The notes: a model not told the origin generated them from the sequence alone. Positions 16,262 through 25,851 are shown, counted from the stretch's first letter. The stretch: 64,000 nucleotides of DNA from UBA935 sp031556725 (GCA_031556725.1 JAVBSL010000014.1:124001-188000); one strand, 5' to 3'. Made by a program: numbers and translations.

Positions 16262-17175
16262 ATAAGACCATTGAAAATATATTAGAAACCGTAGCGGATT
16301 TGAAATCCACACCGGAGGGAGCTTTTAACATTCGGGTGAATGGGAAAAGTGAAGGTCGTCAAAGTACGGCCAATATTGAAATCGTCTCCAAGGAAGACGG
16401 AAAGGGCATTGATATTTATATTAAACCCGGTACCAAAGGAGAATTTGTTCATATTCCGGTAGTGGTGGACGGCAGTGGCTATCAGGAGTTGGTTTACAAT
16501 GATTTTTATGTGGGTGAGGACAGTGACGTGCAGATCATTGCCGGTTGCGGTATTCACAATGACGGAACGCATCTTTCCCAGCACGATGGTATCCATACCT
16601 TTCATGTGGCTAAAAATGCAAAGGTAAAATATGCGGAAAAACATTATGGAGAAGGAGGCGGTACCGGTGAAAAGGTTTTAAATCCGGTTACCGTGGTATA
16701 TATGGCAGAGGGAAGCCGGTTGGAAATGGAAACCGTTCAGATTGAAGGTGTAGATTCCACCTGTCGGGTTACGAAAGCGGAGCTTGCCGATGACGCCACC
16801 CTAATTGTCAAAGAAAAGCTGATGACCAGCGGAACTCAGACCGCAGAGACCCGGTTTGATATCGAACTAAATGGCATAGGTGCCAGTACCACAGTTTCTT
16901 CCCGCTCGGTAGCTAAGGGGCATTCGGTACAGAAGTTCTTATCAAAGATTAATGGCAACAATGCCTGTACCGGTCACTCCGAATGTGATGCTATCATCAT
17001 GGACGAAGCCCGCGTCCAGGCCATTCCGGAGATCAATGCCAATAGTGTAGAAGCTTCCCTGATCCATGAAGCAGCTATCGGTAAGATTGCCAGTGAACAG
17101 ATTATTAAACTGATGACATTGGGACTTTCCAGAGAAGCAGCCGAGGCTGAGATTGTAAATGGTTTTTTAAGATAA
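16258..17175 (+). CDS. sufB: SufB/SufD-family scaffold protein, minimal form
   Basis: A 305-residue protein that contains mainly the right-handed beta-helix core and C-terminal helices of SufB/SufD. The C-terminal block has NNACTGHSECDAI (about 240-252), then HEAAIGK and EQIIKLMTLGLSREAAEAEI, matching the family's SxCD, HEA-x-x-G-x-I and final helix signatures. Full SufB is 420-480 residues, so this is a short, ancestral-like form that would work as a homodimer with SufC. It is translationally coupled to sufC. There is no SufS, SufU or SufD in the cluster, so the sulfur donor is unknown. Confidence 0.8.
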   Translation: MNKTIENILETVADLKSTPEGAFNIRVNGKSEGRQSTANIEIVSKEDGKGIDIYIKPGTKGEFVHIPVVVDGSGYQELVYNDFYVGEDSDVQIIAGCGIHNDGTHLSQHDGIHTFHVAKNAKVKYAEKHYGEGGGTGEKVLNPVTVVYMAEGSRLEMETVQIEGVDSTCRVTKAELADDATLIVKEKLMTSGTQTAETRFDIELNGIGASTTVSSRSVAKGHSVQKFLSKINGNNACTGHSECDAIIMDEARVQAIPEINANSVEASLIHEAAIGKIASEQIIKLMTLGLSREAAEAEIVNGFLR

Positions 17176-17211
17176 ATTTATTTGAAAGTAATATGTAAAG
17201 AGGAGAAGAGT

Positions 17212-18036
17212 ATGGCTGAATTTTATCAGGTCGATGAAATAAAAAAGGGGATATACCGCATTACCAGCGAGGAAGCGGTTTTTTCGGATTTATTTGTGGG
17301 AGAAAAGAAAGCCCTGCTCTGGGATACGGGACATGGCTTTGGGAATCTTAAGGAAAAGGTGAAAAGTATTACGGGCTTACCTTTGTATATCGTAAATTCT
17401 CACGGTCATGTGGATCATACTTGCGGTAATTATCAGTTTGAAGAAGAGGTTTTTATCCATTCTTCTGACATGGAATTATGCCGGAAGCATAATAGCTACG
17501 AAATGCGGAAGGGTGAGGTGGATGCCAGAAGAGGGGGAATTCTCCCTGAATATTTTGATGAAGAAAAATATCTGAACGGTGGAACCGGAAGGCTGGTTCC
17601 TGTGAAGGAAGGAGACATCTTTGATCTGGGTGGGATTACGCTTGAGGTTATCGAAGTACCGGGACATACAGCCGGAAGTATCAGTCTGCTTTACCGTGAA
17701 GAAAAGATGCTTTATGCAGGTGATGCCATGAACCAGCACTTATGGTTGTTTCTTCCGGAATCATTGCCTGTTTCGGTATACATAGAGACACTTAAGAAGG
17801 CAGCCGCAGTAGACTTCGAAAAGCTGTTGGTGTCACACAGCCAGATTTTATTTGATAAAGCAATCCTAAATGACTTTATGGATTTGGCATTGCATTTGGA
17901 TTATGAGCATGGGAGACCCTATACAGCGATACCCGGATTGGAAGCCCGTCTGTGCATTCGTAAAGGATATGTGGAAGAGGATTATGAAAAGCCGGGTTAT
18001 GCCAGCATTGCAATAAGTGATAGGTGCAGATTCTGA
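17212..18036 (+). CDS. Metallo-beta-lactamase-fold hydrolase
   Basis: A 274-residue protein of the MBL superfamily. The metal motif HGHVDH is at 64-69, a GHTAGS segment with the next ligand is near 163-168, and GDAMNQH supplies the bridging Asp. Family members include glyoxalase II, lactonases and flavodiiron-like proteins. Here there is no flavodoxin domain. ATG 17212 follows a GAGGAG site, and an upstream TTG is less likely. It lies 37 bases after sufB and may be co-transcribed, but nothing ties it to Fe-S assembly. Confidence 0.75.
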   Translation: MAEFYQVDEIKKGIYRITSEEAVFSDLFVGEKKALLWDTGHGFGNLKEKVKSITGLPLYIVNSHGHVDHTCGNYQFEEEVFIHSSDMELCRKHNSYEMRKGEVDARRGGILPEYFDEEKYLNGGTGRLVPVKEGDIFDLGGITLEVIEVPGHTAGSISLLYREEKMLYAGDAMNQHLWLFLPESLPVSVYIETLKKAAAVDFEKLLVSHSQILFDKAILNDFMDLALHLDYEHGRPYTAIPGLEARLCIRKGYVEEDYEKPGYASIAISDRCRF

Positions 18037-18047
18037 TAATGCGATTT

Positions 18048-18956
18048 TTATAGAGAATATTTTTTCACATATTGCAGAGCTTGTGCCTCTGAAAGATTGT
18101 ATTTTTTTACAAGTTTAGCTACTATAATATCACTTGAAACAGAATCCTCCAGATAGGATTCTATTAAGATTCGCAGACCCTCTTCTTTGCCTTCTTTGTG
18201 TCCTACTCCTTTTCCTTCGGCAAATTTCTCTGCACCGCGTACTTCTAATGCATCTTCCATATTAAATTCCGTAAATAGCATATTCACTACCTCCGATCCA
18301 TGTTCTAATAAAAAGTCTGTCATTATTTTTTTAGAGATACAGTCATCAATTGCCTGAGTGATAGCAGTATCACGGGTGCTTCCCAAGGCCTGATAATTTC
18401 GGATCTGCTGAATGAAGTAGGAGTACTCATATACAGGCCGGCATTTTTCTAATAAAGGATGGGCTGACTCCAAATTTATATTTATTATCTTTGTTTTTAA
18501 TTCTAACATAGGTTCCGCTTCATTTTCAAGATAGGCGTCAGATAATTTCAAATACCCTTCAGTGGGATATGTATCGGTACCGTTATAAAACACATAGAAT
18601 TCCGGTGTTGGGATTTGGATCAGATTATTTTTATAAAGTGCTTTGGGTTCAATTAGCTTTTCCATGGTTCGCCCATAGTAGATGGCATTGCGTAAGGGCA
18701 TATTTAAGCATAAAGTGGATTGATGCTCGCTAATGACTAAGACACGCCGTTTTACACTAAATGCCATATCATTTTTGCGAGCCATAAATAATACACCGCT
18801 TAGTGTTTCGTAGATGATATCTTCCGGTTGGACATCCGAACCTTCCAGTGCATTATACAAAGCGGCAGCATTTTCCGGGTAACTAAAGTAAGCTGTAAAA
18901 GCACTTGATTTTACCTCACGATTAGAACTTTCATTATTCTGTTTTTTCGTTTGCAT
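18048..18956 (-). CDS. Rpn-family recombination-promoting nuclease/putative transposase
   Basis: A 302-residue protein of the PD-(D/E)XK Rpn group that is very common in Lachnospiraceae. The nuclease core shows VLVISEHQST (about 72-81) carrying the E-x-Q catalytic pair, then FYVFYNG, LELKTKIININ and YSYFIQQIR. The C-terminus has the usual glycine-rich EGK-x-x-G-x-x-EGKEEGL segment. E. coli RpnA proteins are DNA endonucleases that raise recA-independent recombination. The ATG at 18956 has AAAAGGAG about ten bases upstream. No terminal inverted repeats or target duplications were seen, so it is not annotated as an insertion sequence. Confidence 0.8.
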   Translation of the reverse strand: MQTKKQNNESSNREVKSSAFTAYFSYPENAAALYNALEGSDVQPEDIIYETLSGVLFMARKNDMAFSVKRRVLVISEHQSTLCLNMPLRNAIYYGRTMEKLIEPKALYKNNLIQIPTPEFYVFYNGTDTYPTEGYLKLSDAYLENEAEPMLELKTKIININLESAHPLLEKCRPVYEYSYFIQQIRNYQALGSTRDTAITQAIDDCISKKIMTDFLLEHGSEVVNMLFTEFNMEDALEVRGAEKFAEGKGVGHKEGKEEGLRILIESYLEDSVSSDIIVAKLVKKYNLSEAQALQYVKKYSL

Positions 18957-19107
18957 TTTTGAGGGTCTCCTTTTTGAATTAAGATTTGGTGGTTTGCATG
19001 CAGAATTGTACTTGCGCAAAGAAATTTTGATTTGAAGATAAATGATACTATAAAATATAGCGATAGAAAATTTTTTTAGATTGATTGTATTTTAGCAAAA
19101 TTCTTTT

Positions 19108-19136
19108 TTGAATTCAAGTATTTTATTTGATATACT
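19108..19136 (+). promoter_or_regulatory. Promoter of the CmpB-like gene
   Basis: TTGAAT at 19108-19113 and TATACT at 19131-19136 have 17-base spacing. The promoter lies in an AT-rich region of about 215 bases between divergent genes (18957-19172), where I see no other gene. Confidence 0.6.
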
Positions 19137-19172
19137 ATAATGATACTTATTTGCAAAGGACAAGGAGAAATT

Positions 19173-20474
19173 ATGGAATCAGGTATGGTGTATCAATTGT
19201 TATGGCTATTTATGGTGTATTCCTTTTTGGGATGGGTAAGCGAAACCGGAATTGCCATCATTAAAAATAAAAAGTTATTAAACCGTGGTGTGCTGAGTGG
19301 TCCGCTTTGTATCATTTATGGCATTGCAGCCATCCTTATGACAGTTGGATTCAATGACTTAAAAGAAGCCTGGTTTTTCTTATTTTTAGGATGTATGTCC
19401 GTAGGTACTGTTATCCAGTGGATAACGGGACATTTACTGGAACGGACAAGCTATAGTAAATGGTGGGATTATTCCAAACATAAAGGAAATCTGGATGGTT
19501 ATATTTGCATCAGATATTCTGTGCTTTGGGGGCTCCTGGGACTGTTAGGATTAAAATACTTGAATCCCTTATTAATAAGCATCTTTAAATTGCTTCCCTT
19601 TACATTAATAAAAATCACGCTATGGATATTAATTGTATTGGTAGTGATTGATGTAACCGGATCCTATATGGTTGCGGCCGGAATACAGGAGCGGTTTCCC
19701 CGGGTAGAAGAAGTGAACAGCCGACTGCGGAAAGTAACCATCCGCCTGCGAAACCGGATTACCGGTTGGATCAGTAAACGTATGGAACGGGCCTATCCGG
19801 ACCGGCAGAAGCATCCAAAGCGTGCTGTGAAAGAAAAGGTATTTGCCAAAGGATGCAGCTTTTATAAACTGGTGGTATTGTTCTTTATTGGAGCTTTTTT
19901 GGGAGACATTACCGAAACCATATTTTGCAGATTAACCTCCGGCGTATGGATGAGCCGCAGCAGTGTTGTATGGGGACCGTTCAGCATCGTATGGGGGCTG
20001 GCAATTGTGTTGGCTACAGAGCTTTTGCATAACTATCAAAATCGCAGTGATGGGTTTATTTTTCTCTTTGGAACGGTTCTGGGTGGTGCCTATGAGTATC
20101 TTTGCAGCGTATTTACGGAACTGGTATTTGGGCAGGTATTTTGGGATTACAGTGAGATTCCCTTTAATCTGGGCGGCCGGATAAATCTTTTGTATTGTTT
20201 CTTCTGGGGCATAGCGGCGGTTGTATGGCTGAAGAAGTTATATCCGCTCCTGTCCGGTAATATTGAAAAGATTCCTATGAAAATAGGAAAAATTGTTTCA
20301 TGGCTGTTAATCCTGTTCATGATATGTAATATCGGTATGTCGGGACTGGCCTTAATGCGTTATTCGGAAAGGGGAAGCGGAATACCGGCCGAAAGCGAAG
20401 CGGCGGAGTGGCTGGATGAGCACTATAGTGATGAAGTTATGGCACGTATCTATCCTAATGCCAAGGCAACATAG
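19173..20474 (+). CDS. CmpB-type (putative ABC transporter permease) membrane protein, two-domain
   Basis: A 433-residue polytopic protein with two copies of the ABC_trans_CmpB domain. Copy one (about 5-150) and copy two (about 225-385) each start with F-x-G-x-x-(S/T)-E-T-x-x, followed by RG-V-x-SGP-L-x-IYG or W-x-SRSSVVWGPFSIVWG. The family is called putative ABC transporter permease, but no ATPase gene lies nearby and transport has not been shown. ATG 19173 follows AAGGAGAAATT and is better than an ATG 33 bases upstream. The last 20 bases overlap the end of the convergent AraC gene. Confidence 0.75.
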   Translation: MESGMVYQLLWLFMVYSFLGWVSETGIAIIKNKKLLNRGVLSGPLCIIYGIAAILMTVGFNDLKEAWFFLFLGCMSVGTVIQWITGHLLERTSYSKWWDYSKHKGNLDGYICIRYSVLWGLLGLLGLKYLNPLLISIFKLLPFTLIKITLWILIVLVVIDVTGSYMVAAGIQERFPRVEEVNSRLRKVTIRLRNRITGWISKRMERAYPDRQKHPKRAVKEKVFAKGCSFYKLVVLFFIGAFLGDITETIFCRLTSGVWMSRSSVVWGPFSIVWGLAIVLATELLHNYQNRSDGFIFLFGTVLGGAYEYLCSVFTELVFGQVFWDYSEIPFNLGGRINLLYCFFWGIAAVVWLKKLYPLLSGNIEKIPMKIGKIVSWLLILFMICNIGMSGLALMRYSERGSGIPAESEAAEWLDEHYSDEVMARIYPNAKAT

Positions 20475-21426
20475 ATTTACGGTATTCCTTCGGCGACATC
20501 CCAAACCGTTCCCGAAAAAGCTTATAAAAATAACTGAAATTATGATACCCCACATCAAGACTGATGTCGGTAACGGAAAGGCTGGTATGAGACAGCAGAT
20601 AAGCTGCCTGATCCAGTCTTTTTTCCTGCAAAAGTTCAGTGTAGGTTCGTCCGGTGGTATTTTTAATCAGTCGGCTTAACCAATATAGATCATAGGACAG
20701 GGAAGCAGCCAGATGGGACAATTCACCCTCTCTGTAATGTTCTTCAATGTAGCGAAAAACCGTAAACAGCAGTTCCTGCTCGGCCCGGTCGGCACCGGTT
20801 TCAACCTTATCAGTCAGATTAAGGAGATGCAGAAAAAGCAGCCCCATAGTGGTCTGGTTCAGGCTTCTTTTATTAGTTTGATCATGCAAAAGCATCCAAA
20901 TCAAGTTTTCTATCAGATTTTGAATGGGCAAAACATCGGCAACCTTAAAGTGAAGATAGTGAATGTCCTTCGAACCGTTTTTAAGACATTCGATCAGAAA
21001 GTTACGGATCAGATTGCTGCCGCTGCCGATCATGTCCAGTGACCGGTCAAAAAACTCCGGTAAAATAATAAAATTAACAGCAATATCATTCTCCCCGGCG
21101 GGCAAAATTTCCTGAGCAGCATTTTGGCTTAAGAAGAGCAGCTCTCCGGTCTGCAGCAGGAGCTGATGACCATTGATAATATGTGTGGTCTGCCCTGAAC
21201 ACATGTAAACCACTTCCACATAATTATGAGTGTGTTTGGGAAAATGAATAAAGCGCGTATGTGGACGTAATTCGATCAGTTTTCCCTTTTCCAAAAGTTT
21301 CGCACAATCAACGGTCATAGTGCGATTCAGGTTATAAAGCTCTGTGTTGACGGTATCCCGGCCGTTCAGAATTTCCTGTTCTTCCGATGTGATTTTTTTC
21401 ATTTCCAGTAAAATATCGTCTCTCAT
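20455..21426 (-). CDS. AraC-family transcriptional regulator, cupin sensor
   Basis: A 323-residue regulator. The N-terminal half is a cupin-type sensing domain (HTHNYVEVVYMCSGQTTHIINGH, about residues 63-85). The C-terminal 100 residues hold the double helix-turn-helix, ending DISLDVGYHNFSYFYKLFRERFGMSPKEYR. It is likely an effector-responsive activator of carbohydrate genes. The ATG is preceded by GGAGG. It is divergent from the soluble chemoreceptor at 21595 and overlaps the end of the CmpB-like gene by 20 bases. The target is unknown. Confidence 0.85.
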   Translation of the reverse strand: MRDDILLEMKKITSEEQEILNGRDTVNTELYNLNRTMTVDCAKLLEKGKLIELRPHTRFIHFPKHTHNYVEVVYMCSGQTTHIINGHQLLLQTGELLFLSQNAAQEILPAGENDIAVNFIILPEFFDRSLDMIGSGSNLIRNFLIECLKNGSKDIHYLHFKVADVLPIQNLIENLIWMLLHDQTNKRSLNQTTMGLLFLHLLNLTDKVETGADRAEQELLFTVFRYIEEHYREGELSHLAASLSYDLYWLSRLIKNTTGRTYTELLQEKRLDQAAYLLSHTSLSVTDISLDVGYHNFSYFYKLFRERFGMSPKEYRKSMLPWH

Positions 21427-21512
21427 TTTTTACCTCCGGCATTGTCTTTATTTTAATACTGGCAAGTCTGTAAAGCAACAGGGAATTGTAACGAAAATTC
21501 GCAATATTTTGA

Positions 21513-21541
21513 TTGAAAATGCATAATAGTGGGTATATAAT
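21513..21541 (+). promoter_or_regulatory. Promoter of the soluble chemoreceptor gene
   Basis: TTGAAA at 21513-21518 and TATAAT at 21536-21541 have 17-base spacing. This is a sigma-A pattern rather than the sigma-D motif common for chemotaxis genes. Confidence 0.65.
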
Positions 21542-21594
21542 TAAGTATCTGCCAAAATTAGACAAATAAACGGCAAATAGTGAGGAGAGTGTAT

Positions 21595-23016
21595 ATGCAA
21601 GAAAGGAAAAGGATGATAGGAGCGATTTCTGAGCTGGTGCCTATCGAGGAATCAAGTAAAGAACCAAAACTCAGAGAAATTCATGCCAGATTGATGAAGG
21701 GGCGGAATCAGTTTTCAGAACTGGTAACCAAAACATTGGGAACTTCAATGCAGGTTAGTTCATTGGATCTCAAATTAAAGGACAGGACGGCATATCTGAC
21801 AGAAATCAGTGCTGGTCTTTCCGGAGTAGCCACTCAGATTCAGGAAGCAACAGCAGTATCAAGTGAGATTTCGCATCAGGTGACAGAGGTTCAGGATCAG
21901 CTGTCCAAATCAATTGTTGAAGTAGTATCGGACGTTGAGACGGTATTGGGGGGAATCAGCGAGAGTCAGGGGAAGCTAAAGGATGTTATCCAAATATCTC
22001 AGACGACAGTGAATAAATCAGAAGGAATGCTAACTGATATGGGGGTACTGGTAAATGTGGTAGAGCAAATGAATAATGTGCTTGACGCCATCAATGCCAT
22101 ATCCGTCCAAACCAATTTGCTGGCATTAAATGCATCAATCGAAGCAGCCAGGGCCGGGGCTGCCGGAAAAGGATTTGCTGTCGTGGCTGAAGAAATCCGT
22201 AAACTGGCAGATGATACCAAGAGTTTGACAGCAAGTATGTCAACCTTTTTGAAATCCATCGGAGAAGCTTCCGAGAAGAGTTCGGAAAGCGTCGGAGAAA
22301 CGGTGGAATCGCTGCAAAAAATAAATCAGAGTCTGGATGCATTGCTAACCGTTAATGATAAAAATAAGGATATGATGAATGGAGTTTCGGAAACTGTTGA
22401 AGGAGTTATGGCGGTGACTCAGGAAGTAAATGGTTCCATGGTGGAACTTGACCAGCAGATAGGTACTTTCAATGGTCAGGTTGCCAAAATAGAAAGTGAT
22501 GTGCAGCTATTGAATAACATCAGCAACAGTTACAGTGAAATCATAAAGCCGATTGAGAAGATTGAAGATGAGCTTGACGATGTGACCGGTATCATGGGGG
22601 CTATGTCACTGGATCGGTTTTATATGCCGGGAAATGAGATGTTTATCGAAAATGTCAGAGGTGCCATCAAAGCCCATCAAAGCTGGCTCTATAACCTGAA
22701 AAAAATGGTGGATGAAGGATGCGTGGAACCATTGCAGCTTAATCCGAAAAAGTGTGCATTCGGACATTTCTATTATTCGTTTAAACCGCAGAACGCAGAG
22801 ATTAAAGCAATCTGGGATGAGATAGAAAAAAAGCACCGGTCATTTCATGAGACCGGAAAGCATGTGATAGAAGCCGTTGCAAAAGAAAATAAGCAGGCGG
22901 CAGCAAGCGCTTATAATAAGGCTGACGAAATATCAAAAGATCTGATTCAGGATTTTGAAAAAATTATCAGTATATCGGAAGACCTTGAAAAAGAAATGAA
23001 ATATATTTTCGCATAA
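21595..23016 (+). CDS. Cytoplasmic methyl-accepting chemotaxis protein with CZB zinc-binding domain
   Basis: A 473-residue soluble chemoreceptor without membrane segments. The signalling hairpin tip is at about residues 165-205 (INAISVQTNLLALNASIEAARAGAAGKGFAVVAEEIRKLA). The C-terminal 120 residues form a CZB domain with a first-helix His, CAFGH around Cys387 and a later KKHRSFHETG helix, the one-Cys/three-His zinc pattern. CZB domains sense zinc or hypochlorous acid in other bacteria. This receptor should signal to CheA from the cytosol. ATG 21595 follows GAGGAGAG, and an earlier GTG reads into it. Confidence 0.85.
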   Translation: MQERKRMIGAISELVPIEESSKEPKLREIHARLMKGRNQFSELVTKTLGTSMQVSSLDLKLKDRTAYLTEISAGLSGVATQIQEATAVSSEISHQVTEVQDQLSKSIVEVVSDVETVLGGISESQGKLKDVIQISQTTVNKSEGMLTDMGVLVNVVEQMNNVLDAINAISVQTNLLALNASIEAARAGAAGKGFAVVAEEIRKLADDTKSLTASMSTFLKSIGEASEKSSESVGETVESLQKINQSLDALLTVNDKNKDMMNGVSETVEGVMAVTQEVNGSMVELDQQIGTFNGQVAKIESDVQLLNNISNSYSEIIKPIEKIEDELDDVTGIMGAMSLDRFYMPGNEMFIENVRGAIKAHQSWLYNLKKMVDEGCVEPLQLNPKKCAFGHFYYSFKPQNAEIKAIWDEIEKKHRSFHETGKHVIEAVAKENKQAAASAYNKADEISKDLIQDFEKIISISEDLEKEMKYIFA

Positions 23017-23020
23017 ATTA

Positions 23021-23062
23021 ATCCATACAATCATAGAAGCAGCGTGATTGTATGGATTTTTT
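23021..23062 (+). terminator. Rho-independent terminator
   Basis: ATCCATACAATCA (23021-23033) pairs perfectly with TGATTGTATGGAT (23045-23057), followed by a T-run. It ends the chemoreceptor transcript and insulates the rhamnose genes. Confidence 0.9.
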
Positions 23063-23178
23063 ATGCCCGGTAATTCAAGATGGCAAATAAGGTTAAGAAT
23101 ATTTACAAACAAGGTTCTTTCTCTGGCAGACCGAATCCACTATAATGAATAAAATGATAAAACAGCGGAGGAATCAGG

Positions 23179-24576
23179 ATGGCGGAATATTATCTGGCAA
23201 TAGATATCGGTGCATCCAGCGGCCGTCACATTCTGGGGCATATGGAAAATGGAAAAATAAAAATGGAAGAAGTTTACCGTTTTCCCAATGGACTATATGA
23301 CAAGAATGGTGAAGCCTGCTGGGACTTGACAGAGCTTTTTGAACATATTAAAACCGGTCTGAAAAAGTGTAAAGAAATAGGAAAAATTCCGGCCAGTATG
23401 GGTATCGATACATGGGCAGTCGATTTTGTTCTTTTGGATTCGGAAGGCAAGGTGATAGGCAATACCGTCGGGTACCGCGATAAGCGGACGGAGGGGATGG
23501 ATGAAGTGTTATACCGGAAGATTTCGGAGGAAGAACTGTATACCCGAACAGGTATTCAAAAACAGATATTTAATACCATTTACCAGCTCACAGCAATTCA
23601 GGAAAAGAAGCCGGAACATTTAGAGGCAGCCGTGAAAATGCTGCTGATACCGGATTATTTTCATTATCTGCTGACGGGAGCGGCGGTATCGGAATATACC
23701 AATGCAACAACCACCCAATTGCTCAGTCCTGTAACCAAAGAATGGGACTGGGAACTGATTGATTTGCTGGGATTTCCCAGGCGGATTTTTCAGAAGGTCA
23801 GTAAGCCGGGAAGCAGTCTGGGGCGACTGACTAAAGCGATGCAGACGGAAGTGGGATTTGATTTGGAAGTAGTTCTCCCAGCTACTCACGATACCGGCTC
23901 GGCAGTGCTGGCTGTACCTTCTAATGAGGATCATACCCTGTATATCAGTTCAGGTACCTGGTCCCTGATGGGGGTGGAACGGCTGGAAGCAGACTGTTCG
24001 GTAATGAGTAAAGAATTGAACTTTACCAATGAAGGGGGATATGATTATCGGTTCCGCTATCTGAAAAACATCATGGGACTGTGGATGATCCAGTCGATAA
24101 AGAAGGAACAGCAGAATCGATATTCCTTTGAGGAACTTTGTGAAATGGCAGAAGGGGAGAATATCACATCTTTGGTGGATTGCAATGACGAGCTTTTTTT
24201 GGCACCGGATTCCATGATTCAGACAGTACAGGATTTTTGCCGGAACAGCGGACAGGAAGTACCTCAGACAGCCGGACAATTAGCCAGAGTCATTTACCGC
24301 AGCCTGGCTCATTGTTATGGACAGACAGTGCAGGAGCTTGAAGAAATAACAGGTATTCATTATTCCTGCATTCATGTAGTAGGCGGCGGTGCTAATGCCG
24401 GATATCTCAATCAGCTAACAGCCGCAGAAACCGGTAAGGTGGTACTGGCCGGACCGACCGAAGCAACAGCCATAGGAAACCTGATGGTACAGATGATCAA
24501 AGCCGGAGAGTTACCCAATCTGAAGGAAGCCAGGGGATGTATACGGCAATCATTTTCAATGGATGCGTTTGATTAA
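23179..24576 (+). CDS. rhaB: L-rhamnulokinase
   Basis: A 465-residue FGGY-family kinase that phosphorylates L-rhamnulose to L-rhamnulose-1-phosphate in the cytosol. The N-terminal phosphate loop AIDIGASSGRH (7-17), MGIDTWAVDFVLLD (74-87), the ATHDTGSAVLAVP segment and the GGGANAGYLNQLTA adenosine motif (about 400-413) are those of RhaB. It is followed by rhaA after 18 bases and, beyond one opposing gene, by the BMC locus that uses its product. A TATAAT at 23141-23146 lies upstream without a convincing -35, so activator dependence is plausible. Confidence 0.92.
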   Translation: MAEYYLAIDIGASSGRHILGHMENGKIKMEEVYRFPNGLYDKNGEACWDLTELFEHIKTGLKKCKEIGKIPASMGIDTWAVDFVLLDSEGKVIGNTVGYRDKRTEGMDEVLYRKISEEELYTRTGIQKQIFNTIYQLTAIQEKKPEHLEAAVKMLLIPDYFHYLLTGAAVSEYTNATTTQLLSPVTKEWDWELIDLLGFPRRIFQKVSKPGSSLGRLTKAMQTEVGFDLEVVLPATHDTGSAVLAVPSNEDHTLYISSGTWSLMGVERLEADCSVMSKELNFTNEGGYDYRFRYLKNIMGLWMIQSIKKEQQNRYSFEELCEMAEGENITSLVDCNDELFLAPDSMIQTVQDFCRNSGQEVPQTAGQLARVIYRSLAHCYGQTVQELEEITGIHYSCIHVVGGGANAGYLNQLTAAETGKVVLAGPTEATAIGNLMVQMIKAGELPNLKEARGCIRQSFSMDAFD

Positions 24577-24594
24577 AAAAAGGAGAACAGAAAA

Positions 24595-25851
24595 ATGACA
24601 ACAACACAAAGATATGAATCAGCGAGAGAAATCTACCAGGCAATCGGAGTAGACACCGACCAGGCCGTTAAAACTTTAAAGGACATCCATATTTCCGTGC
24701 ATTGCTGGCAGGGGGATGATGTAACCGGATTTGATCATGATGGTCCTCTCACCGGCGGCATCCAGACCACCGGTAATTATCCCGGAAAAGCCAGAACCCC
24801 CAAGGAATTGATGGCAGATATCGATAAGGTGTTTGGTTTGGTGGCCGGCAAGCATAAATTGAACTTACATGCCAATTATGCTATTTTTGAAAATGGCGAG
24901 TTTGCTGACCGTGACCAGCTTGAGCCAAAACACTTTGCTAAATGGGTGGAATTTGCTAAGGAACGCGGCATCGGTTTGGATTTTAATCCTACTTATTTTT
25001 CACATGATATGGTAAAGGATGGTCTGACCCTTTCCAGTCCGGATAAAGAGGTACGGGACTTCTGGATCCGTCACGGACAGGCATGCATCAGGATTTCCCA
25101 GTATTTTGCAGAGGAACTGGGACAGCCCTGTTTGATGAACATCTGGATTCCCGATGGGTATAAAGATATTCCGGCTGACCGGATGTCCCCCAGGGCCAGA
25201 TTTAAAGATTCTCTGGATCAGATCCTAAGCATTGATTATGACAAAACCAAAGTATATGTATGTTTGGAATCTAAAGTGTTTGGTATCGGTGTGGAATCCT
25301 ATACCGTAGGTTCCTCAGAGTTTACTGTAAATTATGCTTCCCAGAAGGGGATCTTAAGCTTGATGGATAATGGGCACTACCATCCCACGGAAGTGGTTTC
25401 GGATAAAATCTCCTCCATGCTTTTGTTCCAGGATAAAATAGCCCTGCACATCACCAGACCGGTTCGTTGGGATAGCGATCATGTAGTGCTTTTGGATGAT
25501 GAAACCAAAGAACTGGCCAAAGAAATTATTCGCAACGATGCATTGGATAGAGTGTTCATGGGACTGGACTTCTTTGATGCCAGCATCAACCGGGTGGCAG
25601 CCTGGACCGTAGGAATGCGGAACCTGCAAAAAGCGTTATTGCTGGCCTTGTTGAGTCCCCATAAAGAACTGGCAAAGCTTCAGAATGAAGGGCGTTTTAC
25701 CGAGCTGATGGCGATCCAGGAAGAATTGAAGATGTATCCCGCCGGGGATGTCTGGAATTATTTCTGTCAGGAAAATGGTGTTTCGGAACGGGAGGCCTGG
25801 TTGGCAGAAGTGAAGAAGTATGAGACAGAGGTTTTGATAGAAAGAAAGTAA
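24595..25851 (+). CDS. rhaA: L-rhamnose isomerase
   Basis: A 418-residue TIM-barrel enzyme that interconverts L-rhamnose and L-rhamnulose using Mn2+. Typical RhaA segments are HCWQGDDVTGF near residue 36, GIQTTGNYPGKART near 58, LHANYAIFE near 91, MNIWIPDGYKDIPADR near 182, and the metal-binding HITRPVRWDSDHVV near 284. The length equals the family standard. Together with rhaB it feeds rhamnulose-1-phosphate to the class II aldolase at 30619. The next gene is on the opposite strand 21 bases on. Confidence 0.95.
   Translation: MTTTQRYESAREIYQAIGVDTDQAVKTLKDIHISVHCWQGDDVTGFDHDGPLTGGIQTTGNYPGKARTPKELMADIDKVFGLVAGKHKLNLHANYAIFENGEFADRDQLEPKHFAKWVEFAKERGIGLDFNPTYFSHDMVKDGLTLSSPDKEVRDFWIRHGQACIRISQYFAEELGQPCLMNIWIPDGYKDIPADRMSPRARFKDSLDQILSIDYDKTKVYVCLESKVFGIGVESYTVGSSEFTVNYASQKGILSLMDNGHYHPTEVVSDKISSMLLFQDKIALHITRPVRWDSDHVVLLDDETKELAKEIIRNDALDRVFMGLDFFDASINRVAAWTVGMRNLQKALLLALLSPHKELAKLQNEGRFTELMAIQEELKMYPAGDVWNYFCQENGVSEREAWLAEVKKYETEVLIERK

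Noticed and set aside
18048..18956. Putative transposase gene as evidence of an insertion sequence
   Set aside because: Rpn-family proteins are stand-alone PD-(D/E)XK nucleases. I found no inverted ends or target duplications around the gene.
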